From the NCBI RefSeq assembly GCF_002005405.1, contig NZ_CP019728.1:1832001-1896000 (forward strand): a stretch of 64,000 nt of DNA, in the 5' to 3' direction. The notes beneath the pieces were generated by a model. The model worked only from the letters and a program-made list of their open reading frames with translations. It was not told the origin of the DNA and did no database searches. Both the position numbers and the translations under genes were made by a program. Shown in pieces: positions 1-7,353 of the stretch; the stretch's first letter is position 1; each line of letters opens with the position of its first letter. This DNA is from Jeotgalibaca dankookensis (lineage in GTDB: Bacteria; Bacillota; Bacilli; Lactobacillales; Aerococcaceae).

Positions 1-27
1 TTGCTCTACCAACTGAGCTAATATCCC
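1..27 (-). tRNA. tRNA, 5' part only (cut by window edge)
   Basis: Read on the minus strand, the sequence from 27 down to 1 gives acceptor strand GGGATAT, then T8-A9 and a canonical D arm (GCTCAGTTGGTAGAGC). The anticodon lies outside the window, so the isotype cannot be given. It lies downstream of dnaB and a palindrome, on the same strand. Confidence 0.75.
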
Positions 28-98
28 GTATTTTTGCCACATTTCAATAACAATTAATATTTTACTCCTTTAACTATTAATATACAAGAGTTTAATAT

Positions 99-120
99 AA
101 AAAAGATTGTAAATTTAAAC
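99..120. repeat. Left half of a split 22-bp palindrome (terminator arm)
   Basis: These 22 bases are the exact reverse complement of 1608-1629. If the IS3 element between them is removed together with one copy of a CTT duplication, the halves form a perfect 22-bp stem with a 4-base CTTC loop directly after the dnaB stop codon. Runs of A and T at the outer edges suit an AT-rich, bidirectional terminator. Confidence 0.75.
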
Positions 121-154
121 CTTGGTGCTGACCCCCAAAAGTTAGAGTTTAAAA

Positions 155-1021
155 TTATGCAGCCAACTGGCTGGTTTGAGTTCGGTATTCCACTGGACTT
201 AAACCTGCCAGTTTTTGTTTTGTGCGGACGGTATTATACCAATCGATATACTCTTCGATTTGTTTCTTGAGTTGATCATAGGTAACTAGAGGCTCTCCAT
301 GATACATTTCTTGTTTCATAATCCCAAAGAAATTCTCCATTGCGGCATTATCAGAACAGGTAGCTTTTCGAGACATACTTTGAAAAAAATTGTTCTTTTT
401 TAAATGCTGTCTCCATTTTTTATGCTGATAATGCCATCCTTGATCTGAGTGAATCGTGGTGCGAACGGTACCGTTCTTTTTTACTATCTGAATGGCATCT
501 TCTAAAGGACCTAATACTAGGTCTAATGTCGGACGTTTGCTAATACCAAACGAGATAATTTCACCATTATATAAATCATAAATCGGATTAAGATAAAGTT
601 TCTGATCATTTAGACACTTGAACTCTGTTATATCGGTCACTAATTTTTGTAAGGCAAACGGAGTAGAAAACCGTCGGTTTATTAGATTTTTCGCGACTTT
701 CCCAACTGTTCCTTTGTAAGAATTATACTTTCGAAGTTTACGAGTGAATTTAACGCACTTCAGCCCCAACTCTTTCATCAGACGATAAACCTTTTTATGA
801 TTAATTACTAGTCCATTAGGATTCAATTCATTAGTCATTCGTTTGTATCCGTAGCGTTCTTTAAATTGATAAAAGAGCTCTGAAATCTTATTTTTTAGAT
901 CTTTATCTTGGTCTTCTGAGTTCAATCGCTTTATATGGTAATGGTACGTAGCTTCTGGAATTCCTACAACGATGAAGATATCCTTTAATTTGTACCCTTC
1001 TTCTTTGAGCTCGAATGCCAC
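155..1021 (-). CDS. IS3-family transposase OrfB (DDE integrase)
   Basis: Catalytic transposase subunit of 288 aa, about full length. The retroviral-type integrase core shows the DDE triad in TDITEF, HSDQGWHY and AAMENFFG, and the C-terminus has the usual EYIDWYNTVR and LSPVEYR motifs. The N-terminus carries the KRMTNELN and KKVYRLMKELGL region typical of this group. The listed start is a GTG that overlaps the last 37 nt of orfA in the -1 frame. In this family the active enzyme is normally an OrfAB fusion made by -1 frameshifting, which is inference here. Because orfA is interrupted, OrfB is probably not made as a working fusion from this copy. Confidence 0.9.
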   Translation of the reverse strand: MAFELKEEGYKLKDIFIVVGIPEATYHYHIKRLNSEDQDKDLKNKISELFYQFKERYGYKRMTNELNPNGLVINHKKVYRLMKELGLKCVKFTRKLRKYNSYKGTVGKVAKNLINRRFSTPFALQKLVTDITEFKCLNDQKLYLNPIYDLYNGEIISFGISKRPTLDLVLGPLEDAIQIVKKNGTVRTTIHSDQGWHYQHKKWRQHLKKNNFFQSMSRKATCSDNAAMENFFGIMKQEMYHGEPLVTYDQLKKQIEEYIDWYNTVRTKQKLAGLSPVEYRTQTSQLAA

Positions 1022-1548
1022 CGCTGCTTGTGCTTTTCGAGGTAAGCATTCGGATTCTCCTCGTAAGCTTTTAACTTTTTTAAGTAAGCATTCTCCAGAC
1101 GGAGAAGCTCATTTTCACGTTCAAGTGCTTGCTCTTTAGACATAGTCCCATTATCTTTTGGTTTCTTTTTCTTTGGTTGTTTAGACATAGAAGGTCGCCC
1201 CTTAGGTTTAGATTTCAGGCCTTCTATACCTTCTCTATTAAATGCACGATTCCAGTTCGCAATGATAGAGAGTTCTTTGATTCCGAAGGAATTAGCCGTT
1301 TCTTGATAAGAAGCACCTGTTCGTTTCATAAAGTGTCATACATCTAGTTTGAAATGAACAGAATAGACTGCTTTTGTTTTTTTTCGAATTAACCCTTCTT
1401 CCCCATAGTGAGCATATAGATTTACCCATTTTTTTATAGGTGAGGAACTTGGCATACCGTATTTTTTTGCCAATAAATTATATCCCAACGTTCCATTTTG
1501 ATACTCTTTCACAACTTTCAATTTAAATTCAGCACTATATTTAGACAT
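985..1548 (-). pseudogene. IS3-family OrfA (HTH), split by an in-frame stop
   Basis: Two open stretches, 1336-1548 (70 aa) and 985-1329 (114 aa), lie in one frame and are separated only by a TGA codon at 1336-1338 and two sense codons. Joined, they give an OrfA with two helix-turn-helix repeats (FKLKVVKEYQNG and KRTGASYQETANSFG), a GRPS linker, and a C-terminal leucine-zipper-like coiled coil around LERENELLRLENAYLKKL. The ATG at 1329 is an internal methionine and not a real start. The nonsense codon removes the DNA-binding half from the zipper and from the frameshift region, so this copy looks inactive in cis. A sequencing error at the TGA is the alternative. Confidence 0.82.
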
Positions 1549-1607
1549 ACAAAAAGACCCCCAAAAGTTAGATTATTTACTCTAACTTTTGGGGGTTGGC
1601 ATCCTTC

Positions 1608-1629
1608 GTTTAAATTTACAATCTTTTTT
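1608..1629. repeat. Right half of the split 22-bp palindrome
   Basis: Perfect reverse complement of 99-120. It overlaps the dnaB stop codon (1628-1630) and supplies the dnaB-proximal arm of the presumed terminator that the IS element has split. Confidence 0.75.
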
Positions 1630-3007
1630 AATTTGGCTCTGGAATGTATGACATAGATGAAAATTTGTTAAACTCTTTTTTGAATAATAGTTTAACAGTT
1701 CCCCTTGCACCACTTCTGTTTTTCTCAATAATGACTTCTACGATATTATTTTCAAACTCAGATTCTTCATTTTCTTCTGAGCCTTCCCGTTCATAATAAT
1801 CATCACGGTAAAGAAAAGCTACGATATCTGCATCTTGCTCGATAGAACCCGATTCCCGAATATCACTAAGAACTGGCCGTTTATCTTGGCGTTGTTCTAC
1901 CCCTCGAGATAATTGTGATAAAGCTAAAACAGGTACTTTTAATTCTTTTGCTAATTTTTTTAACTGACGTGAAATTTCAGAGACTTCTTGTTGGCGACTT
2001 TCACGACTGTTTCCTTCTATTAACTGTAGGTAATCAATGACAATTAAACCTATTTCTCCTTGTTCTTGCTTTAATCGTCTTGACTTTGCACGTATTTCTG
2101 CAATTCGGATACCTGGAGTATCATCGATAAAAATTCTAGATTGTCCTAAAGTTGCCATGGCCATAATCAAATTAGACCATTCTTCTTCTGACATTTGCCC
2201 AGTTCTCAAATGTCCAGCATCTATATTTCCTTCCGCACAGAGCATACGGTTAACAAGTGATTCTGCACCCATTTCTAAACTAAATATAGCTACGACCTGG
2301 TCGGACTTTGTGGCAACATTTTGAGCGATGTTTAAAGCAAAGGCAGTTTTCCCTACAGCTGGGCGTGCAGCTAGAATTATTAACTCTTCAGATTGTAGAC
2401 CTGCTGTCATTTTATCTAATGCAATATATCCTGTTGGTATTCCTGTTACATCACCAGTTTGTTGAGAAAGTAATTCAATATTTTGTAGGGAAGTATTTAC
2501 GACATCAGAAATACGGATAAAACCTGATCTATTTCTTCTTTCTGAAACTTTCAGAATAGTTTGTTCCGCACTATCTAATATAGTAGCAAGTTGATCAGAT
2601 TCCTCGTACCCCTGTTTGACAATACTAGTAGCTGAACGGATTAAATTACGTAAGATCGACTTTTCTTCGACAATTTTTGCATAATACTCGACGTTTGCAG
2701 ATGTCGGTACAAAGGTAGCAACTTCACCTAGGTAGTCTAACCCTCCTACATTTTCTAATTGATTTTTATTTTCTAGTTCATTTGTAACGGTTACAACATC
2801 GACCGCTTCGTTTCTATTGTATAGCGACAAAATGGCATCAAAGATGATTTGGTGACTTTTTCTGTAGAAATCTGTTGGCTCAAGGTACTCTAAAACATTT
2901 ACTACTGTATCCGGATCAAGAAAAATGGATCCCAATACAGATTGCTCTGCCTCGATACTTTGTGGTGGTGTCCGGTCTTGGAATACTTCTTCCATAAATA
3001 TCTTCAT
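1628..3007 (-). CDS. dnaB: Replicative DNA helicase DnaB (DnaC in Bacillus naming)
   Basis: Hexameric 5'-3' helicase that unwinds DNA at the fork. The N-terminal DnaB domain (about residues 10-115, beginning PPQSIEAEQSVLGS) binds primase, and the RecA-type motor follows with Walker A ARPAVGKT (about 214-221), the LIVIDYLQLIEG Walker B segment, and the RLKQEQG and SGSIEQDADIVAFLYRDD motifs. At 459 aa it is of normal length. The first ATG is immediately next to an AGAGAAGG ribosome site. The second Met, 12 nt further in (2995), is about 12 nt from that site and gives the usual MEEVFQDR start, so it may be the true one. It follows rplI but has its own promoter, because rplI ends in a terminator. 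Confidence 0.97.
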   Translation of the reverse strand: MKIFMEEVFQDRTPPQSIEAEQSVLGSIFLDPDTVVNVLEYLEPTDFYRKSHQIIFDAILSLYNRNEAVDVVTVTNELENKNQLENVGGLDYLGEVATFVPTSANVEYYAKIVEEKSILRNLIRSATSIVKQGYEESDQLATILDSAEQTILKVSERRNRSGFIRISDVVNTSLQNIELLSQQTGDVTGIPTGYIALDKMTAGLQSEELIILAARPAVGKTAFALNIAQNVATKSDQVVAIFSLEMGAESLVNRMLCAEGNIDAGHLRTGQMSEEEWSNLIMAMATLGQSRIFIDDTPGIRIAEIRAKSRRLKQEQGEIGLIVIDYLQLIEGNSRESRQQEVSEISRQLKKLAKELKVPVLALSQLSRGVEQRQDKRPVLSDIRESGSIEQDADIVAFLYRDDYYEREGSEENEESEFENNIVEVIIEKNRSGARGTVKLLFKKEFNKFSSMSYIPEPN

Positions 3008-3053
3008 CCTTCTCTTAATTACTATTAGATAAGTAAAGCTTTTACGCTTAATT

Positions 3054-3082
3054 ATTGTACTTTAATTTTAGCTGTGTGACAA
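3054..3082 (-). promoter_or_regulatory. Sigma-A promoter for dnaB
   Basis: On the minus strand, TTGTCA (3082-3077), a 17-base spacer and TACAAT (3059-3054). It lies between the rplI terminator and the dnaB ribosome site. Confidence 0.65.
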
Positions 3083-3109
3083 TTTTGGGTTTTAATAGCT
3101 CTTATCGAT

Positions 3110-3133
3110 AAAAAAAGAGCTGTAAACAGCTCT
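3110..3133 (-). terminator. Intrinsic terminator after rplI
   Basis: Stem AGAGCTG / CAGCTCT (3116-3122 with 3127-3133), 4-base loop, then a run of T on the minus strand (3116-3110). The stem touches the rplI stop codon. Confidence 0.85.
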
Positions 3134-3585
3134 TACTCTTCGACAACGTGTACCGTTAATGTTGCAGTAACATCTGTATGTAACCGCACGTCCATTTTAG
3201 TAAATCCAAGAGAACGAATTGGCTCTTTTAGATCAATCTTTCGTCTATCTATCTTAACGTTATATTGTTTTTTTAATTGCTCAGCTATCTGTTTACTTGT
3301 AATCGATCCAAATAAGCGACCGTCTTCACCTGATTTTGCAGTTAATTCGATAACAGTCTCTTCTTTTTCAAGAAAACCTTTTAATTCTTTTGCTTCTTCT
3401 AGAGCTTCTTGTTCTTTTTTATCTTGTGCTTTTTTCTGCGCATCGAGTGCAGAGATACTGGATTTAGTTGCTTCTTTAGCCAGCCCATTTTTAATTAAAT
3501 AGTTCTGAGCGTAGCCTACTGCTACATCTTTTACCTCACCTTTTTTTCCTTTACCTTTTACATCTTGAAGAAATATGACTTTCAT
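3133..3585 (-). CDS. rplI: 50S ribosomal protein L9
   Basis: 150 aa, the standard L9 length. The N-terminal rRNA-binding domain begins [21 protein letters not shown] and contains the [13 protein letters not shown] signature. A charged alpha-helical linker (about 45-80) leads to the C-terminal domain with [14 protein letters not shown]9 binds 23S rRNA near the base of the L1 stalk and helps keep the reading frame. Its start overlaps the end of gdpP by 4 nt (ATGA), so the two genes are translationally coupled, a gdpP-rplI order that is common in Bacillota. Confidence 0.97.
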   Translation of the reverse strand: MKVIFLQDVKGKGKKGEVKDVAVGYAQNYLIKNGLAKEATKSSISALDAQKKAQDKKEQEALEEAKELKGFLEKEETVIELTAKSGEDGRLFGSITSKQIAEQLKKQYNVKIDRRKIDLKEPIRSLGFTKMDVRLHTDVTATLTVHVVEE

Positions 3586-5606
3586 TTTATGTCTCCTTTC
3601 GATTTTTCATCATTGTTGATGACTTCAAATAGTTTTTCTTTTACTTCAGATACAGTACTATCTTCAACTTGTGTCGCAGCATTAGATAAATGCCCACCAC
3701 CACCAAGTTCTTCCATGAAACGCTGGACATTTATTTGTCCTAAGCTTCGAGCACTGATTCCAACTCTGCCATCTCGACGCTTTGTAATAACAAAAGAAGC
3801 TTCGACTCCTTCCATAGAAAGCATTGTATCTGCTGTTTGGGCAGCTAGAACAGTGTCGTATACTCTATCATCTTCTCCGCTGGCTACAGCTAATCCGGCA
3901 CTTACAAATTCCATCGTTTCTAACAAATGACTACGAAGTAAATACGTATCTAAGCTTTCTTTCAACGCTTTTTGAATAAGTAAAGTGTCTGCACCGTTTG
4001 ACTGTAAATAGCTAGCAGCATCGAATGTTCGGGACCCCGTTCGCAGACTGAAGTTTCTTGTGTCTACTATTATACCTGCTAACATAGTTGTTGCTTCAAT
4101 TTTATTTATAGAGTCAACATCATTAGATTGATACTCAAATAATTCGGTAATTAATTCTGAAGCAGATGAAGCATAGGGTTCAATGTAAACTAGAACTGGA
4201 TTTTTAGGGAATTCTTGCCCACGACGGTGGTGGTCAATTATGACGACTTTATTCGATACTTCCATTAATTCTGGTGCCGGCACCATACTTGGACGATGGA
4301 CATCTACCATCACAATTAATGAATTTTCTGTGACGCGATCGTTTGCCTGTTCTGAACTGATAATATGTTTAGAAATATTATAATCTTTATCAATCACTTC
4401 CATCATTTTAACTATATTCGTTGAAAGTTGATCAGATTCTAAAATAATCCAAGCTTCTTTATTATTCATTTGAGCAATTCGACGAATACCTAAACTTGAA
4501 CCTAACGAATCCATATCGGGATAATTATGTCCCATTATAAAGACCTTATCAGCCTTAGCAATTAGCTCTTCCAGTGCTTGACTAATCATGCGCGCTCGAA
4601 TACGCGTTCGTTTCTCTACCGGATTAGTTTTTCCACCATAAAATCTTGCATCTTCATCTTCAGCACGAACCACGACTTGGTCGCCTCCACGAGCTAAAGC
4701 AAGATCAACGTTCGTTTGTGCTAATTGTGTTACGTCTTTCCATTTAGACTGATTTGGCCCTTTCTGATAAGAACCCCCCATACTTAAGGTAAGCGGGAAA
4801 TTTTGTTTAGAGGTTCTTTCCCTAATTTGATCAACAATTTCAAATTTACTCTCTTCAATATGTTCTAATGTTTGTTTCGTCATTAAAATAATAAAACGAT
4901 CACTTTCAACTTTTTTCAAATAAATATTATTGATATTAGCCCAATTAGTCAATTGATTTGTTACATAATTATTTACATTAGATTTTTTACGGTCATTCAT
5001 TGATTGAACTGCTTCATCGTAATTATCAATAATAATATTCCCAAAAACAATCCGTTCGTTCTGATACTTCTCTTCAATATTAGCATATTCAGTAATATCC
5101 ATTAAGTATAAAACACCAATATTTTCTTGGATGACCATTTCGAAATGGCGGCTTCCCCATTTTATCTTCATCATCTTATTACTATCATAGCGTTTCATCC
5201 AATTTGCAAGTTCTTCATCTACTTCTTCTATTTTGCGTCCTAAAACATCAGTTTTATCAAAGTATCTTAATAGATATGGATTAGTCCATTGAATTTCGTT
5301 TTCTTCATTATAAAGTAAAATACCTATTGGCATTTGTATCAGAGCTTCCTGCTCGCCTTTTTTTATTCGATAGGATAGGTCAGAGACATATTTATTTGTT
5401 TCTTCTATTAAAAATTCAGTTGAATTATAAACAAAGAACGCTGTAACTGCTATCAGCAAGAATATGGCGATGCCAATTTTCCAATTAGCGATAAATGTCA
5501 AAATAATTAACAATAGCAATGATATAGCAATAGCAATAACTGGAATTTTCATTCGATCCGAACGCAAATATGCCGGAAGTTTGGCAATCTTTTCTCTAAT
5601 GTTCAT
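3582..5606 (-). CDS. gdpP: Cyclic-di-AMP phosphodiesterase GdpP
   Basis: Membrane-bound hydrolase of the second messenger c-di-AMP, which controls potassium and osmolyte uptake and cell-wall stress. Two hydrophobic helices occupy about residues 20-58, followed by a PAS-like sensor region (about 85-160), a degenerate GGDEF domain (GGSYQKG in place of an active GGDEF), and a DHH/DHHA1 module. The DHH metal ligands are visible as GHNYPDMDS (about 359-367), VDVHRPS and IDHHRRG (about 457-463). The DHHA1 part ends with [12 protein letters not shown]. 674 aa is about 15-20 aa longer than the B. subtilis protein. The ATG is preceded by AAAGGAGTAAC. It is the first gene of an operon with rplI. Confidence 0.97.
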   Translation of the reverse strand: MNIREKIAKLPAYLRSDRMKIPVIAIAISLLLLIILTFIANWKIGIAIFLLIAVTAFFVYNSTEFLIEETNKYVSDLSYRIKKGEQEALIQMPIGILLYNEENEIQWTNPYLLRYFDKTDVLGRKIEEVDEELANWMKRYDSNKMMKIKWGSRHFEMVIQENIGVLYLMDITEYANIEEKYQNERIVFGNIIIDNYDEAVQSMNDRKKSNVNNYVTNQLTNWANINNIYLKKVESDRFIILMTKQTLEHIEESKFEIVDQIRERTSKQNFPLTLSMGGSYQKGPNQSKWKDVTQLAQTNVDLALARGGDQVVVRAEDEDARFYGGKTNPVEKRTRIRARMISQALEELIAKADKVFIMGHNYPDMDSLGSSLGIRRIAQMNNKEAWIILESDQLSTNIVKMMEVIDKDYNISKHIISSEQANDRVTENSLIVMVDVHRPSMVPAPELMEVSNKVVIIDHHRRGQEFPKNPVLVYIEPYASSASELITELFEYQSNDVDSINKIEATTMLAGIIVDTRNFSLRTGSRTFDAASYLQSNGADTLLIQKALKESLDTYLLRSHLLETMEFVSAGLAVASGEDDRVYDTVLAAQTADTMLSMEGVEASFVITKRRDGRVGISARSLGQINVQRFMEELGGGGHLSNAATQVEDSTVSEVKEKLFEVINNDEKSKGDIK

Positions 5607-5763
5607 TGTTACTCCTTTCCTATCATTTAAATAGTTTTTGTCTCTCTATTTTAACATAAGCTTTATTTTATAGCCACAAACCGCTTATACACCGCATGCC
5701 CTAGTAATGAATTATTTGATTTTTCTGAATAAGTTTCGAATACACGTTCGTCTCTCTAAAAAC

Positions 5764-5809
5764 CAGTCTAGGCTAAAATGTTTCACGTGAAACATTTTAG
5801 CTTAGACTG
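5764..5809. promoter_or_regulatory. parS site inside a 46-bp near-perfect palindrome
   Basis: TGTTTCACGTGAAACA at 5779-5794 matches the consensus ParB (Spo0J) binding site at every base. The symmetry extends to 23-base arms (5764-5786 and 5787-5809) with a single mismatch. A T run on the minus-strand side means it could also act as a backup terminator. It lies about 10.5 kb from oriC; parB itself is not in the window. Confidence 0.93.
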
Positions 5810-5837
5810 TTAATAACTATCTGTTCTTCATCCAAAC

Positions 5838-5990
5838 TTATCCCCAAGTCATTTATTAACCTGTGGATAACTTATAAAAAACTCTCTGAAAAACATACAT
5901 AACACGGATAGTATCATTTCTTGTTTTGTGGATACTAATCACTGATATTTTCAGAAATAGTGGGGATGAGTCCGACTGAACTGTGGATAA
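5838..5990. promoter_or_regulatory. Secondary DnaA-box cluster upstream of gdpP
   Basis: Two perfect boxes (TGTGGATAA at 5862-5870 and 5982-5990) and two one-mismatch boxes (TTATCCCCA at 5838-5846 and TGTGGATAC at 5927-5935). The gene-free stretch 5607-6049 therefore holds, in order, the AT-rich gdpP upstream region, the parS palindrome, this cluster and the rpsR terminator. No small gene was seen in it. Confidence 0.75.
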
Positions 5991-5992
5991 CT

Positions 5993-6037
5993 AAAAAAGC
6001 TACCACATTATCATTAGCATGATAGTGCGGTAGCTTT
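5993..6037 (-). terminator. Intrinsic terminator of the rpsF-ssb-rpsR operon
   Basis: A 19-base stem (5996-6014 with 6019-6037, two G-T wobbles) with a TAGC loop, followed on the minus strand by six T. It lies 13 nt after the rpsR stop codon. Confidence 0.88.
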
Positions 6038-6049
6038 ATAAACTTTGAA

Positions 6050-6292
6050 TTATTCTGCAACTGTGAAAGGCATCAAAGCGATAATACGAGAACGCTTGAT
6101 AGCAACTGTTAGAGTTCTTTGATGTTTTGCACAAGTACCAGTTACACGACGAGGTAAGATTTTACCTTTTTCAGATACATAACGTTTCAATAGATCAGTG
6201 TCTTTATAATCAACATGATCAATATGGTTTGCACAAAAATGACATACTTTTTTCCGCTTGCGACCGCGACGGCCACCACGTTGTTGAGCCAT
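6050..6292 (-). CDS. rpsR: 30S ribosomal protein S18
   Basis: 80 aa. Typical basic N-terminus ([16 protein letters not shown]), then [20 protein letters not shown] and the [12 protein letters not shown] signature. S18 binds the 30S platform as a heterodimer with S6, encoded two genes upstream in the same operon. Last gene of rpsF-ssb-rpsR. The spacing to ssb (39 nt) contains an AAAGGAGGAAA ribosome site. Confidence 0.98.
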   Translation of the reverse strand: MAQQRGGRRGRKRKKVCHFCANHIDHVDYKDTDLLKRYVSEKGKILPRRVTGTCAKHQRTLTVAIKRSRIIALMPFTVAE

Positions 6293-6331
6293 ATTATTTT
6301 CCTCCTTTTTTTAACCCATGATTATCAAATA

Positions 6332-6862
6332 TTAAAACGGTAGATCATCATCTGATATATCTATCGATTTCCCACTTGATAGAAATGGATCTTCATTCGA
6401 ATTATAGTCATTAAAGCTATTTTCTTGGTTGTTTGAGTTAGAGTAAGACGATTGATTATTACTGTTTGATTGGTTGTTAGTTTGATTGTAATTAGAAGCA
6501 GGACTTGGAGAGTTTGTTTCTCTTGGTCTTTGTTCTGTTACACTTCTTGATTCAAGTAGCGTAAAGTTATCTACTACAATTTCTGTAACATACACACGTT
6601 GGCCTTGTTGATTTTCGTAGTTACGCGTTTGAATTCGTCCTTCGATTCCAACTAAAGATCCTTTACGTGTAAAATTAGCAAAGTTCTCAGCAGCTTTTCT
6701 CCAAATAACACAATTAATAAAATCAGTTTCTCGTTCTCCTGATTGACTTTTAAATGGTCTGTCAACCGCAATACTAAACGAACCTACTGCTGTACCATTT
6801 GACGTATAGCGTAAATCGACATCTTTAGTTAATCTACCTGTTAATACAACATTATTAATCAT
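6332..6862 (-). CDS. ssb: Single-stranded DNA-binding protein
   Basis: 176 aa. An OB-fold occupies about residues 1-108 (MINNVVLTGRLTKDVDLRYT, then FINCVIWRKAAENFANF and GSLVGIEGRIQTRNYENQQG). A disordered Asn/Gln/Ser-rich linker follows (about 118-160), and the acidic tip DISDDDLPF at the C-terminus is the docking site for replication and repair partners. It lies between rpsF and rpsR, the conserved Bacillota order. A parS palindrome lies just ahead of its ribosome site (AAGGAGGATG) and would fold as a hairpin in the operon mRNA. Confidence 0.98.
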   Translation of the reverse strand: MINNVVLTGRLTKDVDLRYTSNGTAVGSFSIAVDRPFKSQSGERETDFINCVIWRKAAENFANFTRKGSLVGIEGRIQTRNYENQQGQRVYVTEIVVDNFTLLESRSVTEQRPRETNSPSPASNYNQTNNQSNSNNQSSYSNSNNQENSFNDYNSNEDPFLSSGKSIDISDDDLPF

Positions 6863-6881
6863 CTTTTCTTACATCCTCCTT

Positions 6882-6905
6882 AAAATGTTTCACGTGAAAC
6901 ATTTT
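6882..6905. promoter_or_regulatory. parS site between rpsF and ssb
   Basis: TGTTTCACGTGAAACA at 6886-6901, again a perfect parS, here within a perfect 24-bp palindrome (6882-6905). It overlaps the rpsF stop codon and ends just before the ssb ribosome site, so a segregation site is embedded inside a ribosomal operon. It is 1107 bp from the first parS. Confidence 0.93.
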
Positions 6906-7194
6906 ATGCTTCTTGCTTAATGATGATGTGACGAAGAATATCTTTACTGAATTTCGCAAGACGGTCAAATTCGTTAATCGCTGTTGCTTCTTCTGCATTG
7001 ATTGTCACGATATGGTAAATACCTTCGCGGAAATCGTTGATTTCGTAAGCTAAACGACGTTTTGACCAGTCTTTTGATTCAATAATCTCAGCACCATTAT
7101 CAGTTAAGATAGTATCGAAGCGTTTTACCAATTCTGCTTTTTCTGCCTCATCGATGTTTGGACGGATAATGTAGTTAATTTCATATTGAGTCAT
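6904..7194 (-). CDS. rpsF: 30S ribosomal protein S6
   Basis: 96 aa from the ATG at 7194: [19 protein letters not shown], then [20 protein letters not shown] and ending with the [12 protein letters not shown] region. This start is chosen because TAAGGAGGTGA stands 6-8 nt before it and S6 families begin here. A longer in-frame reading to 7305 would run through the promoter and leader. S6 pairs with S18 on the 30S platform. First gene of the rpsF-ssb-rpsR operon. Confidence 0.97.
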   Translation of the reverse strand: MTQYEINYIIRPNIDEAEKAELVKRFDTILTDNGAEIIESKDWSKRRLAYEINDFREGIYHIVTINAEEATAINEFDRLAKFSKDILRHIIIKQEA

Positions 7195-7276
7195 TGAACT
7201 GTTCACCTCCTTATGGACTTTGGCTTTCACTAATAGTAAAAGCAAGGAGAGTATTTTTAAATACTCACGTCTTAAT
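7195..7276 (-). promoter_or_regulatory. rpsF 5' leader with two hairpins (possible S6:S18 autoregulatory leader)
   Basis: The transcript from the rpsF promoter would begin with a hairpin GAGTATTT/AAATACTC (about 7246-7264), then a second one GCTTTTACTATTAGTGAAAGC (about 7223-7243), before the ribosome site. Many bacteria control this operon through an S6:S18-binding leader. I see hairpins of a suitable kind, but did not establish the diagnostic CCG-containing bulge. Confidence 0.35.
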
Positions 7277-7305
7277 AGTCTACCATACCAATTTAAACAA
7301 TGCAA
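7277..7305 (-). promoter_or_regulatory. Sigma-A promoter of the rpsF operon
   Basis: On the minus strand, TTGCAT (7305-7300), a 17-base spacer and TAGACT (7282-7277). Confidence 0.6.
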
Positions 7306-7320
7306 TATTTTTTTGAAAAC

Positions 7321-7345
7321 AAAAAAGGCTAGAAAAGTACTAGCC
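7321..7345 (-). terminator. Intrinsic terminator after gyrA
   Basis: Stem GGCTAG/CTAGCC (7327-7332 with 7340-7345), 7-base loop, followed by six T on the minus strand, 9 nt after the gyrA stop codon. Confidence 0.85.
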
Positions 7346-7353
7346 CTTTTTTC

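Larger units (their letters stand above)
124..1603 (-). mobile_element. IS3-family (IS150-group) insertion sequence, probably defective
   Basis: Imperfect terminal inverted repeats are visible at both ends: TGCTGACCCCCAAAAGTTAG from 126, and TGCCAACCCCCAAAAGTTAG read inward from 1601; they continue to GAGT. The flanks share CTT (121-123 and 1604-1606), which fits the short target duplication of IS3 elements, although the last two or three end bases are ambiguous. The element holds orfB and an interrupted orfA on the minus strand. Its first arm lacks one base relative to the other near the tip. It sits in the loop of the palindrome formed by 99-120 and 1608-1629. Confidence 0.88.

Noticed and set aside
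7195-7305. N-terminal extension of rpsF by 37 residues
   Set aside because: It covers the promoter and leader, and S6 begins at MTQYEINYI with a strong ribosome site.
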